Assembly (NCBI RefSeq): GCF_003268675.1
Contig: NZ_CP029378.1
Coordinates: 4,898,001-4,962,000, forward strand
Reading direction: 5' to 3'
Length of the DNA stretch: 64,000 bases
Origin: Streptomyces bacillaris
GTDB taxonomy: Bacteria; Actinomycetota; Actinomycetes; Streptomycetales; Streptomycetaceae
Part shown: piece after piece, positions 27,486 through 36,317 of the stretch
How positions within the stretch are numbered: position 1 is the first letter of the stretch
Layout of the letters: each line of letters opens with the position of its first letter
Notes under the pieces: generated by a model
Databases searched by the model: none
What the model was told of the DNA's origin: nothing
What the model saw: only the letters and a program-made list of their open reading frames with translations
Program-made: the position numbers and the translations under genes

Positions 27486-28298
27486 TCACAGGGCCTCCAA
27501 TGCGTCTCGGAGCCGGCGCAGCAGGGCGATGTCGGGGTCGGCCGTCACCTCGGGGAGCGTGATCCGGCCGGCCGTCGTGGCGGTGGCGGGCAGCGGCTGC
27601 TCGCGGACCGCCTCCACCAGGCCGGCCGCGGCGAGCCGCCGCAGGTCGACCAGGATGTGGAACGCCGAACGGCCCAGGGCCTGGGCGATGTCGGAGGCCG
27701 TACGGACGCCGTCGGCCAGCTCCAGGACCGCGCGCTGGCGGTACGGTACGGGGCCGGCGCCCGGGTGGGCCGCCCTCCCCAGGACGGGGGCGCTGTCGCA
27801 GGCGGCGTCGGGCCAGATCCGGTCCAGCAGCTCCCGTCGGCGCAGGGTCTCGCGCTGGACGGCGGCCACCGGGACCGGCCGCACCGGCCCGATCCAGTGG
27901 GACACCCCGTAACGGAAGCGGGCGGGGGTGCCGGTCGGGGCGAGGGCGAAGAACGCGGCGTCGTACAGTGCGCCCAGGTGGCACAGCTCCAGCGCGCCGC
28001 CGGGCACATGGCCGCTGTCGACGAGATAGCGGCCGACCCGCTGTCCGGCCCCGGCCTGCGCCACCGCGTCCCACCACCCCTCGTGGCGCAGGGTGCCGCC
28101 GGTGGTGAGGAGCACGTCGATGCCGGGGGTGGCGGGGCTCTCGGCGTGGACCACCTGGCCGTCGGCGAGGTAGAGCGTGCCGCGGTCGCGCATCAGGGCG
28201 CCGGTGGCCCGTTCGGCGGCGAGGCGCTGGAGCATCGGGGAGAGGACCGGGAGCCGGTCCGTCTCGGGGGCGCCGGGGTCGGCGGCTATCGCGCTCAC
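27486..28298 (-). CDS. DUF4388-like protein with winged-helix-like C-terminus
   Basis: The N-terminal 60 residues (LSPMLQRLAAERATGALMRDRGTLYLADGQVVHAES) resemble DUF4388/PATAN-type sensor-output modules. A later segment (RAVLELADGVRTASDIAQALGRSAFHILVDLRRLAAAGLVE, about 175-218) reads like a winged helix. The 270-aa protein starts at GTG 28298, overlapping the preceding LC7 stop as GTGA, so it is coupled to it. This suggests a regulator acting with the LC7 proteins; DNA binding is an inference. Confidence 0.75.
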   Translation of the reverse strand: MSAIAADPGAPETDRLPVLSPMLQRLAAERATGALMRDRGTLYLADGQVVHAESPATPGIDVLLTTGGTLRHEGWWDAVAQAGAGQRVGRYLVDSGHVPGGALELCHLGALYDAAFFALAPTGTPARFRYGVSHWIGPVRPVPVAAVQRETLRRRELLDRIWPDAACDSAPVLGRAAHPGAGPVPYRQRAVLELADGVRTASDIAQALGRSAFHILVDLRRLAAAGLVEAVREQPLPATATTAGRITLPEVTADPDIALLRRLRDALEAL

Positions 28299-28708
28299 GC
28301 CAGCACCAGCCGCTCGGCCAGCTCGCCCAGGCGTAACCGGGCCATCGCGAGATTGCCCTCGGAGCGGCTCAGCCAGAGGTGGAGGAAGACGCTGCTGTCG
28401 AAAGCCGTCTCGACGAAGCGGAGCATGTGGTAACCGTCTTGGGTGGTGACGATGACGTCCTCGACGGCGGTGCCCGGCGCTTCCCCGGAGCGGTCGGCGG
28501 AGTCCCCTGCCACCAGGCGGGCGAAGGCGGGCTGTTCGGCGGTCATCCGGGCGACCTCTGCCGTCTCGGCCGCCGTCGCCTCGTGGTCGCCGTTGGGGGA
28601 TTCGCCGATGGTGCCGAGCGCGAGGCCGCTCGTCCAGTCGACCACCGAGGCGCCACGGGCGCCGGGCAGCCTCATGACTTCGAGCAGGCACTCGTCGATT
28701 CCGGGCAC
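28295..28708 (-). CDS. Roadblock/LC7-like protein, first gene, with a TTA codon
   Basis: This 137-aa paralogue of the gene at 26491-26865 shows GASVVDWTSGLALGTIGES, AVEDVIVTTQDGYHMLRFVE and VFLHLWLSRSEGNLAMARLRLGELAERL. Leu125 is encoded by TTA (28334-28336 on the complement), inside the last helix, so without bldA the protein would be truncated near its end. GTG 28708 is chosen because GGGAGGGG lies 9 nt upstream and the N-terminus PGIDECLLEVMR aligns with the paralogue; a longer frame reaches 28804. Confidence 0.8.
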   Translation of the reverse strand: MPGIDECLLEVMRLPGARGASVVDWTSGLALGTIGESPNGDHEATAAETAEVARMTAEQPAFARLVAGDSADRSGEAPGTAVEDVIVTTQDGYHMLRFVETAFDSSVFLHLWLSRSEGNLAMARLRLGELAERLVLA

Positions 28709-28862
28709 GCGGGTTCCCCTCCCGAAGCGGCGTACGGCTGTGACCCTGAGGCTACGCAACGTACTCACGGCAGGTGGAAGTTCTGGCATTTTCCTTTGGT
28801 ACATGCTCCGCAGGGTGTAAAGGAGCGGCCGAAATGCGTTGGCCGGGAAGCGGTGTGACGGA

Positions 28863-30248
28863 TCATCGGTCCGCCGCCGCGCCGGACTTCTCGCGGGCCG
28901 TCATCACCGCCTTGTTCACCGCCCAGAGCCCGATGCCGATCAGCAGCAGGATCCCGGCGCGTACGTAGACGTCCGAGCCCCGGTCCGCGAGCGGGCTCGC
29001 CAGGACGAGCGAGGTGAGCGCGCCGAGGACGGGCAGGGCGGTCGGCGTACGGAAGTGGCGGTGCGCCACGCGGTCTTTGCGCAGGACCAGTACGGCGATG
29101 TTGACCACGCCGAAGACGCAGAGCAGCAGGAACGAGGTGGTGTCCCCGAGCCCCTCGATCTCGCCGGTGGAGACCAGGCCGATCGCCAGCAGGGAGACGA
29201 AGACGATGCCGACCCAGGGGGTGCGCCGGCCCGCCAGGACCTTGCCCATCGTGGGCGGCAGGATGCGTTCGTTGGCCATGCCGTAGCAGAGCCGGGAGGC
29301 CATCATCAGGTTGATCAAGGCCGAGTTGGTGACAGCGAACAGGGCGATCAGGGCGAAGAGTTTCGGCGGAAAATCGACGCCGCCCGCCTTCACCACCTCC
29401 AGGAGCGGACCGCTGGACTCCGCCAGGGTGCGGGAGTCGACCAGGAGGGAGGAGACCAGGGCGACCAGGATGTAGATGGTGCCGGTGACGGCCACGCCGA
29501 TGAAGATGGCCCGGGGGAAGTTGCGGGCGGGGTCCTTGGTCTCCTCCGCCATGTTGACCGAGTCCTCGAAACCCACGAAGGCGAAGAAGCCGAGCGCGGT
29601 GGCGCCGAGCACCCCGGTGAGCAGGGCGTATCCCGTGCCGCCGGTCTCGATCTGGGTCAGCCGGGAGGGCTCCCCGTCCCCGCTCAGCACGGCGTACGCG
29701 CCGATCGCCAGGATCACCGCCAGCCCGCTGACCTCCACCAGGGTCAGGACGACGTTGGCCTTCACCGACTCGGAGACCCCGCGCAGATTGATCGCGGCCA
29801 GCGCGAGGATGAACAGGATCGCGATCAGGGTCGGCGGCACCGCGTCGGTGAACTCGCCCAGGTAGTCGCCGCTGAACGCCCGGGCCGCCGCGCTCGCGGA
29901 GGAGAGGCCCGAGCACATGACCATGAAGGCGACGACGAAGGTGAGGAAGGGGGCCTTGAACGCCTTCTGGGTGTAGAGCGCGGCCCCGGCCGCCTTCGGA
30001 TACTTGCCGACCAGCTCCACGTACGAGGCCGCCGTCAGCAGCGCCACGACGAACCCGATCGCGAACGGCAGCCAGAGCGCACCGCCCACCTTGCCCGCCA
30101 CGTCCCCGGTGGTGGCGTAGATGCCGGTGCCCAGGATGTCCCCGACGACGAAGAGGATCAGCAGCTTGGGGCCGAGCGCCCGCTTGAGGGGCGGTGAGCC
30201 CTCGGGTGCCTCGGGGGAGGGGGTGCCGGGTGTGGCGGGGGTGCTCAT
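28863..30248 (-). CDS. APC family amino-acid permease
   Basis: This 461-aa transporter has about twelve membrane helices. Helix 1 carries the APC glycine-rich motif VVGDILGTGIYATTG, helix 6 has FFAFVGFEDSVNMAEETKDPARNFPRAI, and SRLCYGMANERILPPTMGKV is the conserved cytoplasmic loop. GGAGG sits 7 nt before ATG 30248. It is divergent from hutU and shares its promoter region, so histidine or urocanate uptake is a plausible role, inferred from position only. Confidence 0.9.
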   Translation of the reverse strand: MSTPATPGTPSPEAPEGSPPLKRALGPKLLILFVVGDILGTGIYATTGDVAGKVGGALWLPFAIGFVVALLTAASYVELVGKYPKAAGAALYTQKAFKAPFLTFVVAFMVMCSGLSSASAAARAFSGDYLGEFTDAVPPTLIAILFILALAAINLRGVSESVKANVVLTLVEVSGLAVILAIGAYAVLSGDGEPSRLTQIETGGTGYALLTGVLGATALGFFAFVGFEDSVNMAEETKDPARNFPRAIFIGVAVTGTIYILVALVSSLLVDSRTLAESSGPLLEVVKAGGVDFPPKLFALIALFAVTNSALINLMMASRLCYGMANERILPPTMGKVLAGRRTPWVGIVFVSLLAIGLVSTGEIEGLGDTTSFLLLCVFGVVNIAVLVLRKDRVAHRHFRTPTALPVLGALTSLVLASPLADRGSDVYVRAGILLLIGIGLWAVNKAVMTAREKSGAAADR

Positions 30249-30316
30249 CGGTGCCTCCGGGGCGGGCTGCGACGGGTCGGGAGACGCTTTCCCGGACGCG
30301 GCACGGACCGCACCTG

Positions 30317-30359
30317 TTGACTACGACTATTCAGCGCCTCAGGATGTGAATATCTAGTC
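30317..30359 (+). promoter_or_regulatory. hutU promoter with overlapping interrupted inverted repeat
   Basis: TTGACT (30317-30322) and CAGGAT (30340-30345) are 17 bp apart, a strong vegetative-type promoter. GACTATTCA (30325-30333) is mirrored by TGAATA-TCTA-GTC (30347-30359), an operator-like arrangement interrupted by four bases. The region is conspicuously AT-rich. Confidence 0.5.
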
Positions 30360-30381
30360 ATCGTCGCGAGGAGGCACCGCC

Positions 30382-32040
30382 ATGTCAGGACCCCGCCCCG
30401 TACGAGCACCGCGCGGCAGCGCCCTCAGCGCCCTGGGATGGCAGCAGGAAGCCGCCCTGCGCATGCTCCAGAACAACCTGGACCCCGAGGTCGCCGAGCA
30501 CCCCGACAAGCTCGTCGTCTACGGCGGTACGGGCAAGGCGGCCCGCGACTGGCGCTCGTTCGACGCGATGGTCCGTACGTTGCAGACGCTCAAGCAGGAC
30601 GAGACGATGCTCGTCCAGTCCGGGCGTCCGGTCGGTGTCATGCAGACCCACGAGTGGGCCCCGCGCGTCCTCATCGCCAACTCCAATCTGGTGGGCGACT
30701 GGGCCAACTGGGAGGAGTTCCGTCGCCTGGAGCAGCTGGGCCTGACCATGTACGGCCAGATGACCGCCGGGTCCTGGATCTACATCGGCACCCAGGGCAT
30801 CCTCCAGGGCACCTACGAGACCTTTGCCGCCGTCGCCGCCAAGAAGTTCGGCGGCACGCTGGCCGGGACGATCACCCTGACCGCCGGGCTCGGCGGCATG
30901 GGCGGCGCCCAGCCGCTCGCCGTCACCATGAACGACGGCGTCGCCATCTGTATCGACTGCGATCCGCGCGCCATCGACCGCCGCATCGAACACCGCTACC
31001 TGGACGTGAAGGCCGACAGCCTGGAGCACGCCCTCCAGCTCGCCGTCGAGGCCCGCGACGCCCGCCGCCCCCTCTCCATCGGCCTCCTCGGCAACGCGGC
31101 GGAGCTGCTGCCCCGGATGCTCGTCGAGGGCGCGCCGATCGACATCGTCACCGACCAGACCAGCGCCCACGACCCGCTGGCCTACCTCCCGCTCGGCGTC
31201 GACTTCGACGACATGGCCACCCTCGCCGCCGAGAAGCCCGCCGACTTCACCCAGCGCGCCCGCGAGTCGATGGCCCGTCACGTCGAGGCCATGGTCGGCT
31301 TCATGGACGCCGGGGCCGAGGTCTTCGACTACGGCAACTCCATCCGCGGCGAGGCCCGACTCGCCGGGTACGACCGGGCCTTCGACTTCCCCGGCTTCGT
31401 CCCCGCCTACATCCGCCCCCTCTTCTGCGAGGGCAAGGGCCCCTTCCGCTGGGCCGCCCTCTCCGGCGAGGCGTCCGACATCCACAAGACGGACAAGGCG
31501 ATCCTGGACCTCTTCCCGGAGAACGAGTCCCTGCACCGCTGGATCACGATGGCCGGCGAACGCGTCCACTTCCAGGGCCTGCCCGCCCGCATCTGCTGGC
31601 TCGGCTACGGCGAGCGCGACAAGGCCGGCGAGCGCTTCAACGACATGGTCGCGAGCGGCGAGCTGGCCGCCCCGCTCGCCATCGGCCGCGACCACCTGGA
31701 CTGCGGCTCGGTCGCCTCCCCGTACCGCGAGACCGAGGCCATGCTCGACGGCTCCGACGCCATCGCGGACTGGCCGCTGCTCAACGCCATGGTCAACGTC
31801 GCCTCCGGCGCCTCCTGGGTCTCCCTCCACCACGGCGGCGGCGTCGGCATGGGCCGCTCCATCCACGCGGGCCAGGTCACCGTCGCGGACGGCACGAAGC
31901 TCGCGGGCGAGAAGATCCGCCGCGTCCTGACGAACGACCCCGGCATGGGCGTCATCCGCCATGTCGACGCGGGCTACGACATCGCGGAGTCGGTCGCCGC
32001 GGAGAAGGGCGTACGCGTCCCGATGACGGAGGACCACTGA
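30382..32040 (+). CDS. hutU: urocanate hydratase (urocanase)
   Basis: It converts urocanate to imidazolone propionate in histidine degradation, using tightly bound NAD+. The 552-aa product has the full family length. Visible blocks are the N-terminal [18 protein letters not shown], the substrate region [16 protein letters not shown], the NAD loop [15 protein letters not shown] and the C-terminal [40 protein letters not shown] lies 7 nt upstream of the ATG. It leads the operon hutU-M20-hutF-hutI; no hutH is in the window. Confidence 0.97.
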   Translation: MSGPRPVRAPRGSALSALGWQQEAALRMLQNNLDPEVAEHPDKLVVYGGTGKAARDWRSFDAMVRTLQTLKQDETMLVQSGRPVGVMQTHEWAPRVLIANSNLVGDWANWEEFRRLEQLGLTMYGQMTAGSWIYIGTQGILQGTYETFAAVAAKKFGGTLAGTITLTAGLGGMGGAQPLAVTMNDGVAICIDCDPRAIDRRIEHRYLDVKADSLEHALQLAVEARDARRPLSIGLLGNAAELLPRMLVEGAPIDIVTDQTSAHDPLAYLPLGVDFDDMATLAAEKPADFTQRARESMARHVEAMVGFMDAGAEVFDYGNSIRGEARLAGYDRAFDFPGFVPAYIRPLFCEGKGPFRWAALSGEASDIHKTDKAILDLFPENESLHRWITMAGERVHFQGLPARICWLGYGERDKAGERFNDMVASGELAAPLAIGRDHLDCGSVASPYRETEAMLDGSDAIADWPLLNAMVNVASGASWVSLHHGGGVGMGRSIHAGQVTVADGTKLAGEKIRRVLTNDPGMGVIRHVDAGYDIAESVAAEKGVRVPMTEDH

Positions 32041-33557
32041 TGCCGACGGGCACACCGGGGGACCTGCCCGGGACCGGCGGTACGCCACGGGGCACGGCGG
32101 GCCCGCCGGACGGCAGGCGCAAGGGCGCGCCCCGGGGCACGGCGCCCGGCGCTCCCGCCTCCCCGGGGGCGCACCCGGGTACGCCGTCGAGCGCTCCCGC
32201 CTCCCCGGGCGCGCGCCCCGGTACGCCGTCGGGTGCCGCCGGGCCCGGCCCGGCGGCGGGCTCACCCCGGGGGGCCGCCGCGCCCTTCGGGGGGCCCGCG
32301 CCCCAGGGGCGTACAAGTGACTGGCGTACCGGCGACTCCTTCCTCTCCATGTGGCGCGAGCTGGCTCCTGTCGGCCGCCACCCCGACAGCGGCGGCTACC
32401 GCCGTTACGCCTGGTCGGCGGCGGACCTGGAGTGCCGGGCCTGGTTCCGGGCGCAGGCCGAGGCGCGCGGGCTCACCTACGAGACCGACCGCAACGGCAA
32501 CCAGTGGGCCTGGCTCGGTGACCCCCTGGCCGGGAACGCCGTCGTCACCGGCTCGCACCTGGACTCCGTCCCCGACGGCGGCGCCTTCGACGGGCCGCTG
32601 GGCGTGGTCTCCTCCTTCGCCGCGCTCGACGAACTCCGTTCCCGGGGCGTGGCGTTCACCCGCCCCCTCGCCGTCACCAACTTCGGTGACGAGGAGGGCG
32701 CCCGCTTCGGCCTCGCCTGCGTCGGGTCCCGGCTCGCCGCCGGACAGCTCACCGTCGCGGACGCCCACCGCCTCAGGGACGCAGACGGGATCGCCCTGCC
32801 CGCCGCCATGGAGAGCGCCGGATACGACCCCGACACCATCGGCCCCGACCCCGAACGGCTCGCCCGGATCGGCGCGTTCGTCGAACTCCACGTCGAGCAG
32901 GGCCGCGCTCTTGACCTGACCGGCGACCCCGTCGGCATCGCCTCCGCCATCTGGCCGCACGGCCGCTGGCGGTTCGACTTCCGGGGCGAGGCCAACCACG
33001 CGGGCACCACCCGCCTCGTCGACCGCCGCGACCCCATGCTCACGTACGCCGAGACCGTGCTCGCCGCCCGCCGCGAGGCCGAACTCACCGGCGCCCTCGC
33101 CACCTTCGGCAAGATCGCCGTCGAGCCCAACGGCGTCAACGCCATCCCCTCCCTCGTCCGGGGCTGGCTCGACTCCCGCGCCGCCGACCAGGCCACCCTG
33201 GACGCCGTCGTCACCGGCATCGAGCGCGCCGCCCGGGAGTACGCCGACCGGGCCGGGATCGATCTCGACGTCGTACGGGAGTCGTTCACGCCCGTGGTCG
33301 AGTTCGAGCACGCCCTGCGGGACGAACTGGCCAAGATCCTGGAGGGGAGCGGCGACACGGGGCGTCCCGTCCCCGTCCTCGGCACCGGCGCGGGCCACGA
33401 TGCGGGTATTTTGTCCGCCTCGGTGCCCACCGCCATGCTCTTCGTACGGAACCCCACCGGCATCTCGCACTCCCCGGCCGAACACGCCGCCGAGGACGAC
33501 TGCGTGGCCGGGGTGCGGGCACTCGCCGACGTACTGGAAGGTCTCGCGTGCAGCTGA
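32040..33557 (+). CDS. M20 family amidohydrolase (allantoate amidohydrolase-like), candidate N-formylglutamate hydrolase
   Basis: The catalytic part (from about residue 95) matches the allantoate amidohydrolase/carbamoylase group of M20 peptidases: GSHLDSVPDGGAFDGPLGV gives the His and bridging Asp, NFGDEEGARFG the Glu pair, VELHVEQG a His, then the dimerisation-domain HAGTTRLVDRRDP and the final His in ISHSPAEHA. The ATG overlaps the hutU stop (TGATG) and the stop overlaps hutF, so it belongs to the hut operon. Lying between hutU and hutF, it may hydrolyse N-formylglutamate in place of HutG. An odd Pro/Gly/Ala-rich N-terminal tail of about 92 residues precedes the domain (505 aa against about 410 normally). 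Confidence 0.88.
   Translation: MPTGTPGDLPGTGGTPRGTAGPPDGRRKGAPRGTAPGAPASPGAHPGTPSSAPASPGARPGTPSGAAGPGPAAGSPRGAAAPFGGPAPQGRTSDWRTGDSFLSMWRELAPVGRHPDSGGYRRYAWSAADLECRAWFRAQAEARGLTYETDRNGNQWAWLGDPLAGNAVVTGSHLDSVPDGGAFDGPLGVVSSFAALDELRSRGVAFTRPLAVTNFGDEEGARFGLACVGSRLAAGQLTVADAHRLRDADGIALPAAMESAGYDPDTIGPDPERLARIGAFVELHVEQGRALDLTGDPVGIASAIWPHGRWRFDFRGEANHAGTTRLVDRRDPMLTYAETVLAARREAELTGALATFGKIAVEPNGVNAIPSLVRGWLDSRAADQATLDAVVTGIERAAREYADRAGIDLDVVRESFTPVVEFEHALRDELAKILEGSGDTGRPVPVLGTGAGHDAGILSASVPTAMLFVRNPTGISHSPAEHAAEDDCVAGVRALADVLEGLACS
32151..32234 (+). repeat. 42-bp tandem repeat in the M20 gene
   Basis: Two units (32151-32192 and 32193-32234) encode APASPGAHPGTPSS and APASPGARPGTPSG in the N-terminal tail of the amidohydrolase. 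Confidence 0.9.
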
Positions 33558-34987
33558 CGAACCGGACCGCCGAGACGGCACGGGCCGCGGAGAGGGCAGG
33601 GACCGCGCAGGCACCACGGACCGCCGAGACGGCACGGGCGGCGGGCGGGCCCGTCACCGCGACGTACTGGATGGACCACGCCTGGCTCGGGACCCATGTG
33701 GAGCCCGATGTCACCGTGGAGGTCGCCGGGGGCCGGATCGCCGGGGTCAGGACCGGGGTGCAGACGCCCCCGCCCGGCGCCACCGTGCTGCGCGGCCTGA
33801 CCCTCCCCGGCCTCGCCAACACCCACTCCCACGCCTTCCACCGGGCCCTGCGCGCCACCGTCCAGGTGGGCACCGGGACCTTCTGGACCTGGCGCGAGCT
33901 GATGTACCAGGTGGCCTCCCGGCTCACCCCGGACAGCTACTTCGACCTGGCCCGTGCCACGTACGCCGAAATGGCCCTGGCCGGGATCACCGCCGTCGGG
34001 GAGTTCCACTATCTGCACCACGCGCCCGGCGGCACGCCATACGCCGACCCCAACGCCATGGGGGAGGCCCTCATCGCGGCGGCGGCCGAGGCGGGCATCC
34101 GGATCACCCTGCTGGACACCGCCTACCTCGCGGCCGGCTTCGGGGAGCCGCCCAACCGGCACCAGCTCCGCTTCTCCGACACCACCGCCGACGCCTGGGC
34201 CGAGCGCGCCTCCCTCCTCAAGGGCGGTGACCACGCCCTGATCGGCGCCGCCATCCACTCCGTCCGCGCGGTCCCGGCGGACCAACTGGCCACCGTGGCG
34301 CGGTGGGCCGAGGAGCGGGAGGCCCCCCTCCACGTCCACCTCTCCGAACAGCTCGCGGAGAACGACGCCTGCCTGGCCGCCCACGGCCGCACCCCCACCC
34401 GGCTGCTGGCCGACCACGGGGTGCTGGGCCCCCGCACCACGGGCGTCCACAACACGCACCTCACCCAGGAGGACATCGCGCTGCTCGGCTCCTCCTCCAC
34501 CGGCACCTGCATGTGCCCCACCACCGAACGCGACCTGGCGGACGGCATCGGCCCCGCCGTGGCCCTCCAGAAGGCGGGCTCGCCGCTCTCCCTGGGCAGC
34601 GACAGCCACGCCGTCATCGACCTCTTCGAAGAGGCGCGGGCGATGGAGCTGAACGAGCGGCTGCGCACCCACATCCGGGGCCACTGGACGGCCGCCGCCC
34701 TGCTCCGGGCCGCCTCCGCCGACGGGCACGCCGCGCTCGGCCGCCCCGACGCGGGCGTCCTGGAACCGGGTGCCCCCGCCGACCTGACGACCATCACCCT
34801 GGACTCCGTCAGAACGGCGGGACCGGTGCCCCGGCTGGCAGCGGAGACCGCCGTATTCGCCGCCTCCGCCGCCGATGTGCGGCACACGGTCGTGGCAGGG
34901 CGTCATATCGTCCGTGACGGCCGCCACACGCTGGTCGAGGACGTGCCCGGAGCGCTCGCGGCAGCCGTGGCCGCCCTGCACGGCTGA
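33548..34987 (+). CDS. hutF: formimidoylglutamate deiminase
   Basis: It hydrolyses N-formimino-L-glutamate to N-formyl-L-glutamate and ammonia. The 479-aa amidohydrolase-superfamily protein has the metal-binding [25 protein letters not shown], the metal His in HVHLSEQ and the Asp in [16 protein letters not shown]. The GTG start overlaps the preceding stop by 10 bp. About 35 extra N-terminal residues include a duplicated RTAETARAA (bases near 33565 and 33619). HutF presence implies the five-step route through N-formylglutamate. Confidence 0.94.
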   Translation: MQLTNRTAETARAAERAGTAQAPRTAETARAAGGPVTATYWMDHAWLGTHVEPDVTVEVAGGRIAGVRTGVQTPPPGATVLRGLTLPGLANTHSHAFHRALRATVQVGTGTFWTWRELMYQVASRLTPDSYFDLARATYAEMALAGITAVGEFHYLHHAPGGTPYADPNAMGEALIAAAAEAGIRITLLDTAYLAAGFGEPPNRHQLRFSDTTADAWAERASLLKGGDHALIGAAIHSVRAVPADQLATVARWAEEREAPLHVHLSEQLAENDACLAAHGRTPTRLLADHGVLGPRTTGVHNTHLTQEDIALLGSSSTGTCMCPTTERDLADGIGPAVALQKAGSPLSLGSDSHAVIDLFEEARAMELNERLRTHIRGHWTAAALLRAASADGHAALGRPDAGVLEPGAPADLTTITLDSVRTAGPVPRLAAETAVFAASAADVRHTVVAGRHIVRDGRHTLVEDVPGALAAAVAALHG

Positions 34988-35049
34988 CCGGCAGCCGTCG
35001 CACGCCCCTCACCCCAGCCCTCCCGGAACGCAAGGAGAACACTCTCCAG

Positions 35050-36222
35050 ATGACGACCACCGCCGTCACCCACATCGCCAGCCTGGTCACCAATGACCCC
35101 TCCCTCGGCAACGGGACCCCCCTGGGCCTGATCCAGGACGCGGCCGTCGTCATCGACGGCGACCGCATCGTCTGGACCGGTGAATCAAGCAAAGCACCCG
35201 CCACTGACAACGTCCTCGACGCGGCGGGCCGGGCCATGATCCCCGGCTTCGTCGACTCCCACTCCCACCTGGTCTTCGCGGGCGACCGCACCCAGGAGTT
35301 CAACGCCCGGATGTCCGGGCAGCCCTACACCGCGGGCGGCATCCGCACCACGGTCGCCGCCACCCGCGAGGCCTCCGACGAGCAGCTCTCCGCCAACGTC
35401 GCCCACTACCTCGCGGAGGCCCTGCGCCAGGGCACCACCACCCTGGAGACCAAGTCCGGCTACGGCCTCACCGTCGAGGACGAGGCCCGCGCCCTGCGCA
35501 TCGCCTCCCGCCACACCGACGAGGTCACCTACCTCGGCGCCCACGTCGTCTCCCCGGACTACGCCGACGACCCGGCGGGCTACGTCGACCTGGTCACCGG
35601 CCCGATGCTGGACGCCTGCGCCCCGCACGCCCGCTGGATCGATGTCTTCTGCGAGCGAGGCGCCTTCGACGGCGACCAGGCCCGCGCCATCCTCACCGCG
35701 GGCCGCGCCAAGGGGCTCCACCCCCGTATCCACGCCAACCAGCTGACGTACGGCCCCGGTGTCCAGCTCGCCGTGGAGCTCGACGCCGCATCCGCCGACC
35801 ACTGCACCCACCTCACCGACGCCGACGTCGACGCGCTCGGCCAGGGCGACACGGTCGCCACGCTCCTCCCCGGCGCCGAGTTCTCCACCCGCGCCACCTG
35901 GCCCGACGCCCGCCGCCTGCTCGACGCGGGGGCCACGGTCGCGCTCTCCACGGACTGCAACCCCGGCTCGTCGTTCACCTCGTCCATGCCGTTCTGCATC
36001 GCCCTGGCCGTACGGGACATGGGGATGACCCCCGACGAGGCCCTCTGGTCCGCCACCGCGGGCGGCGCCGCGGCCCTGCGCCGCACCGACATGGGCCGCA
36101 TCACCCCCGGCGCCCGCGCCGACCTGGTCCTCCTGGACGCCCCCAGCCACGTCCACCTCGCCTACCGCCCGGGCGTCCCGCTGGTCAGCGCGGTGTGGCG
36201 GGGCGGGCAGCGGGTGGAGTAG
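35050..36222 (+). CDS. hutI: imidazolonepropionase
   Basis: It hydrolyses 4-imidazolone-5-propionate to N-formimino-L-glutamate, the step between HutU and HutF. The 390-aa amidohydrolase has the metal motif [12 protein letters not shown], the substrate loop [24 protein letters not shown] and the metal Asp in [22 protein letters not shown] lies about 12 nt before the ATG. It ends the operon at a strong bidirectional terminator. Confidence 0.96.
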   Translation: MTTTAVTHIASLVTNDPSLGNGTPLGLIQDAAVVIDGDRIVWTGESSKAPATDNVLDAAGRAMIPGFVDSHSHLVFAGDRTQEFNARMSGQPYTAGGIRTTVAATREASDEQLSANVAHYLAEALRQGTTTLETKSGYGLTVEDEARALRIASRHTDEVTYLGAHVVSPDYADDPAGYVDLVTGPMLDACAPHARWIDVFCERGAFDGDQARAILTAGRAKGLHPRIHANQLTYGPGVQLAVELDAASADHCTHLTDADVDALGQGDTVATLLPGAEFSTRATWPDARRLLDAGATVALSTDCNPGSSFTSSMPFCIALAVRDMGMTPDEALWSATAGGAAALRRTDMGRITPGARADLVLLDAPSHVHLAYRPGVPLVSAVWRGGQRVE

Positions 36223-36241
36223 GCGGAGCAGCCGGTACGCA

Positions 36242-36301
36242 CGGAAGGGCCCGCCCCCGGTACGCCGTCGCGTGACGTGCGTACGGGAGCGGGCCCTTCC
36301 G
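36242..36301. terminator. bidirectional terminator between hutI and sigI
   Basis: GGAAGGGCCCGC (36243-36254) pairs with GCGGGCCCTTCC (36289-36300), with further inner pairing of GTACGC and GCGTAC. Confidence 0.85.
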
Positions 36302-36317
36302 CTGAGAGCGCGGGCCG

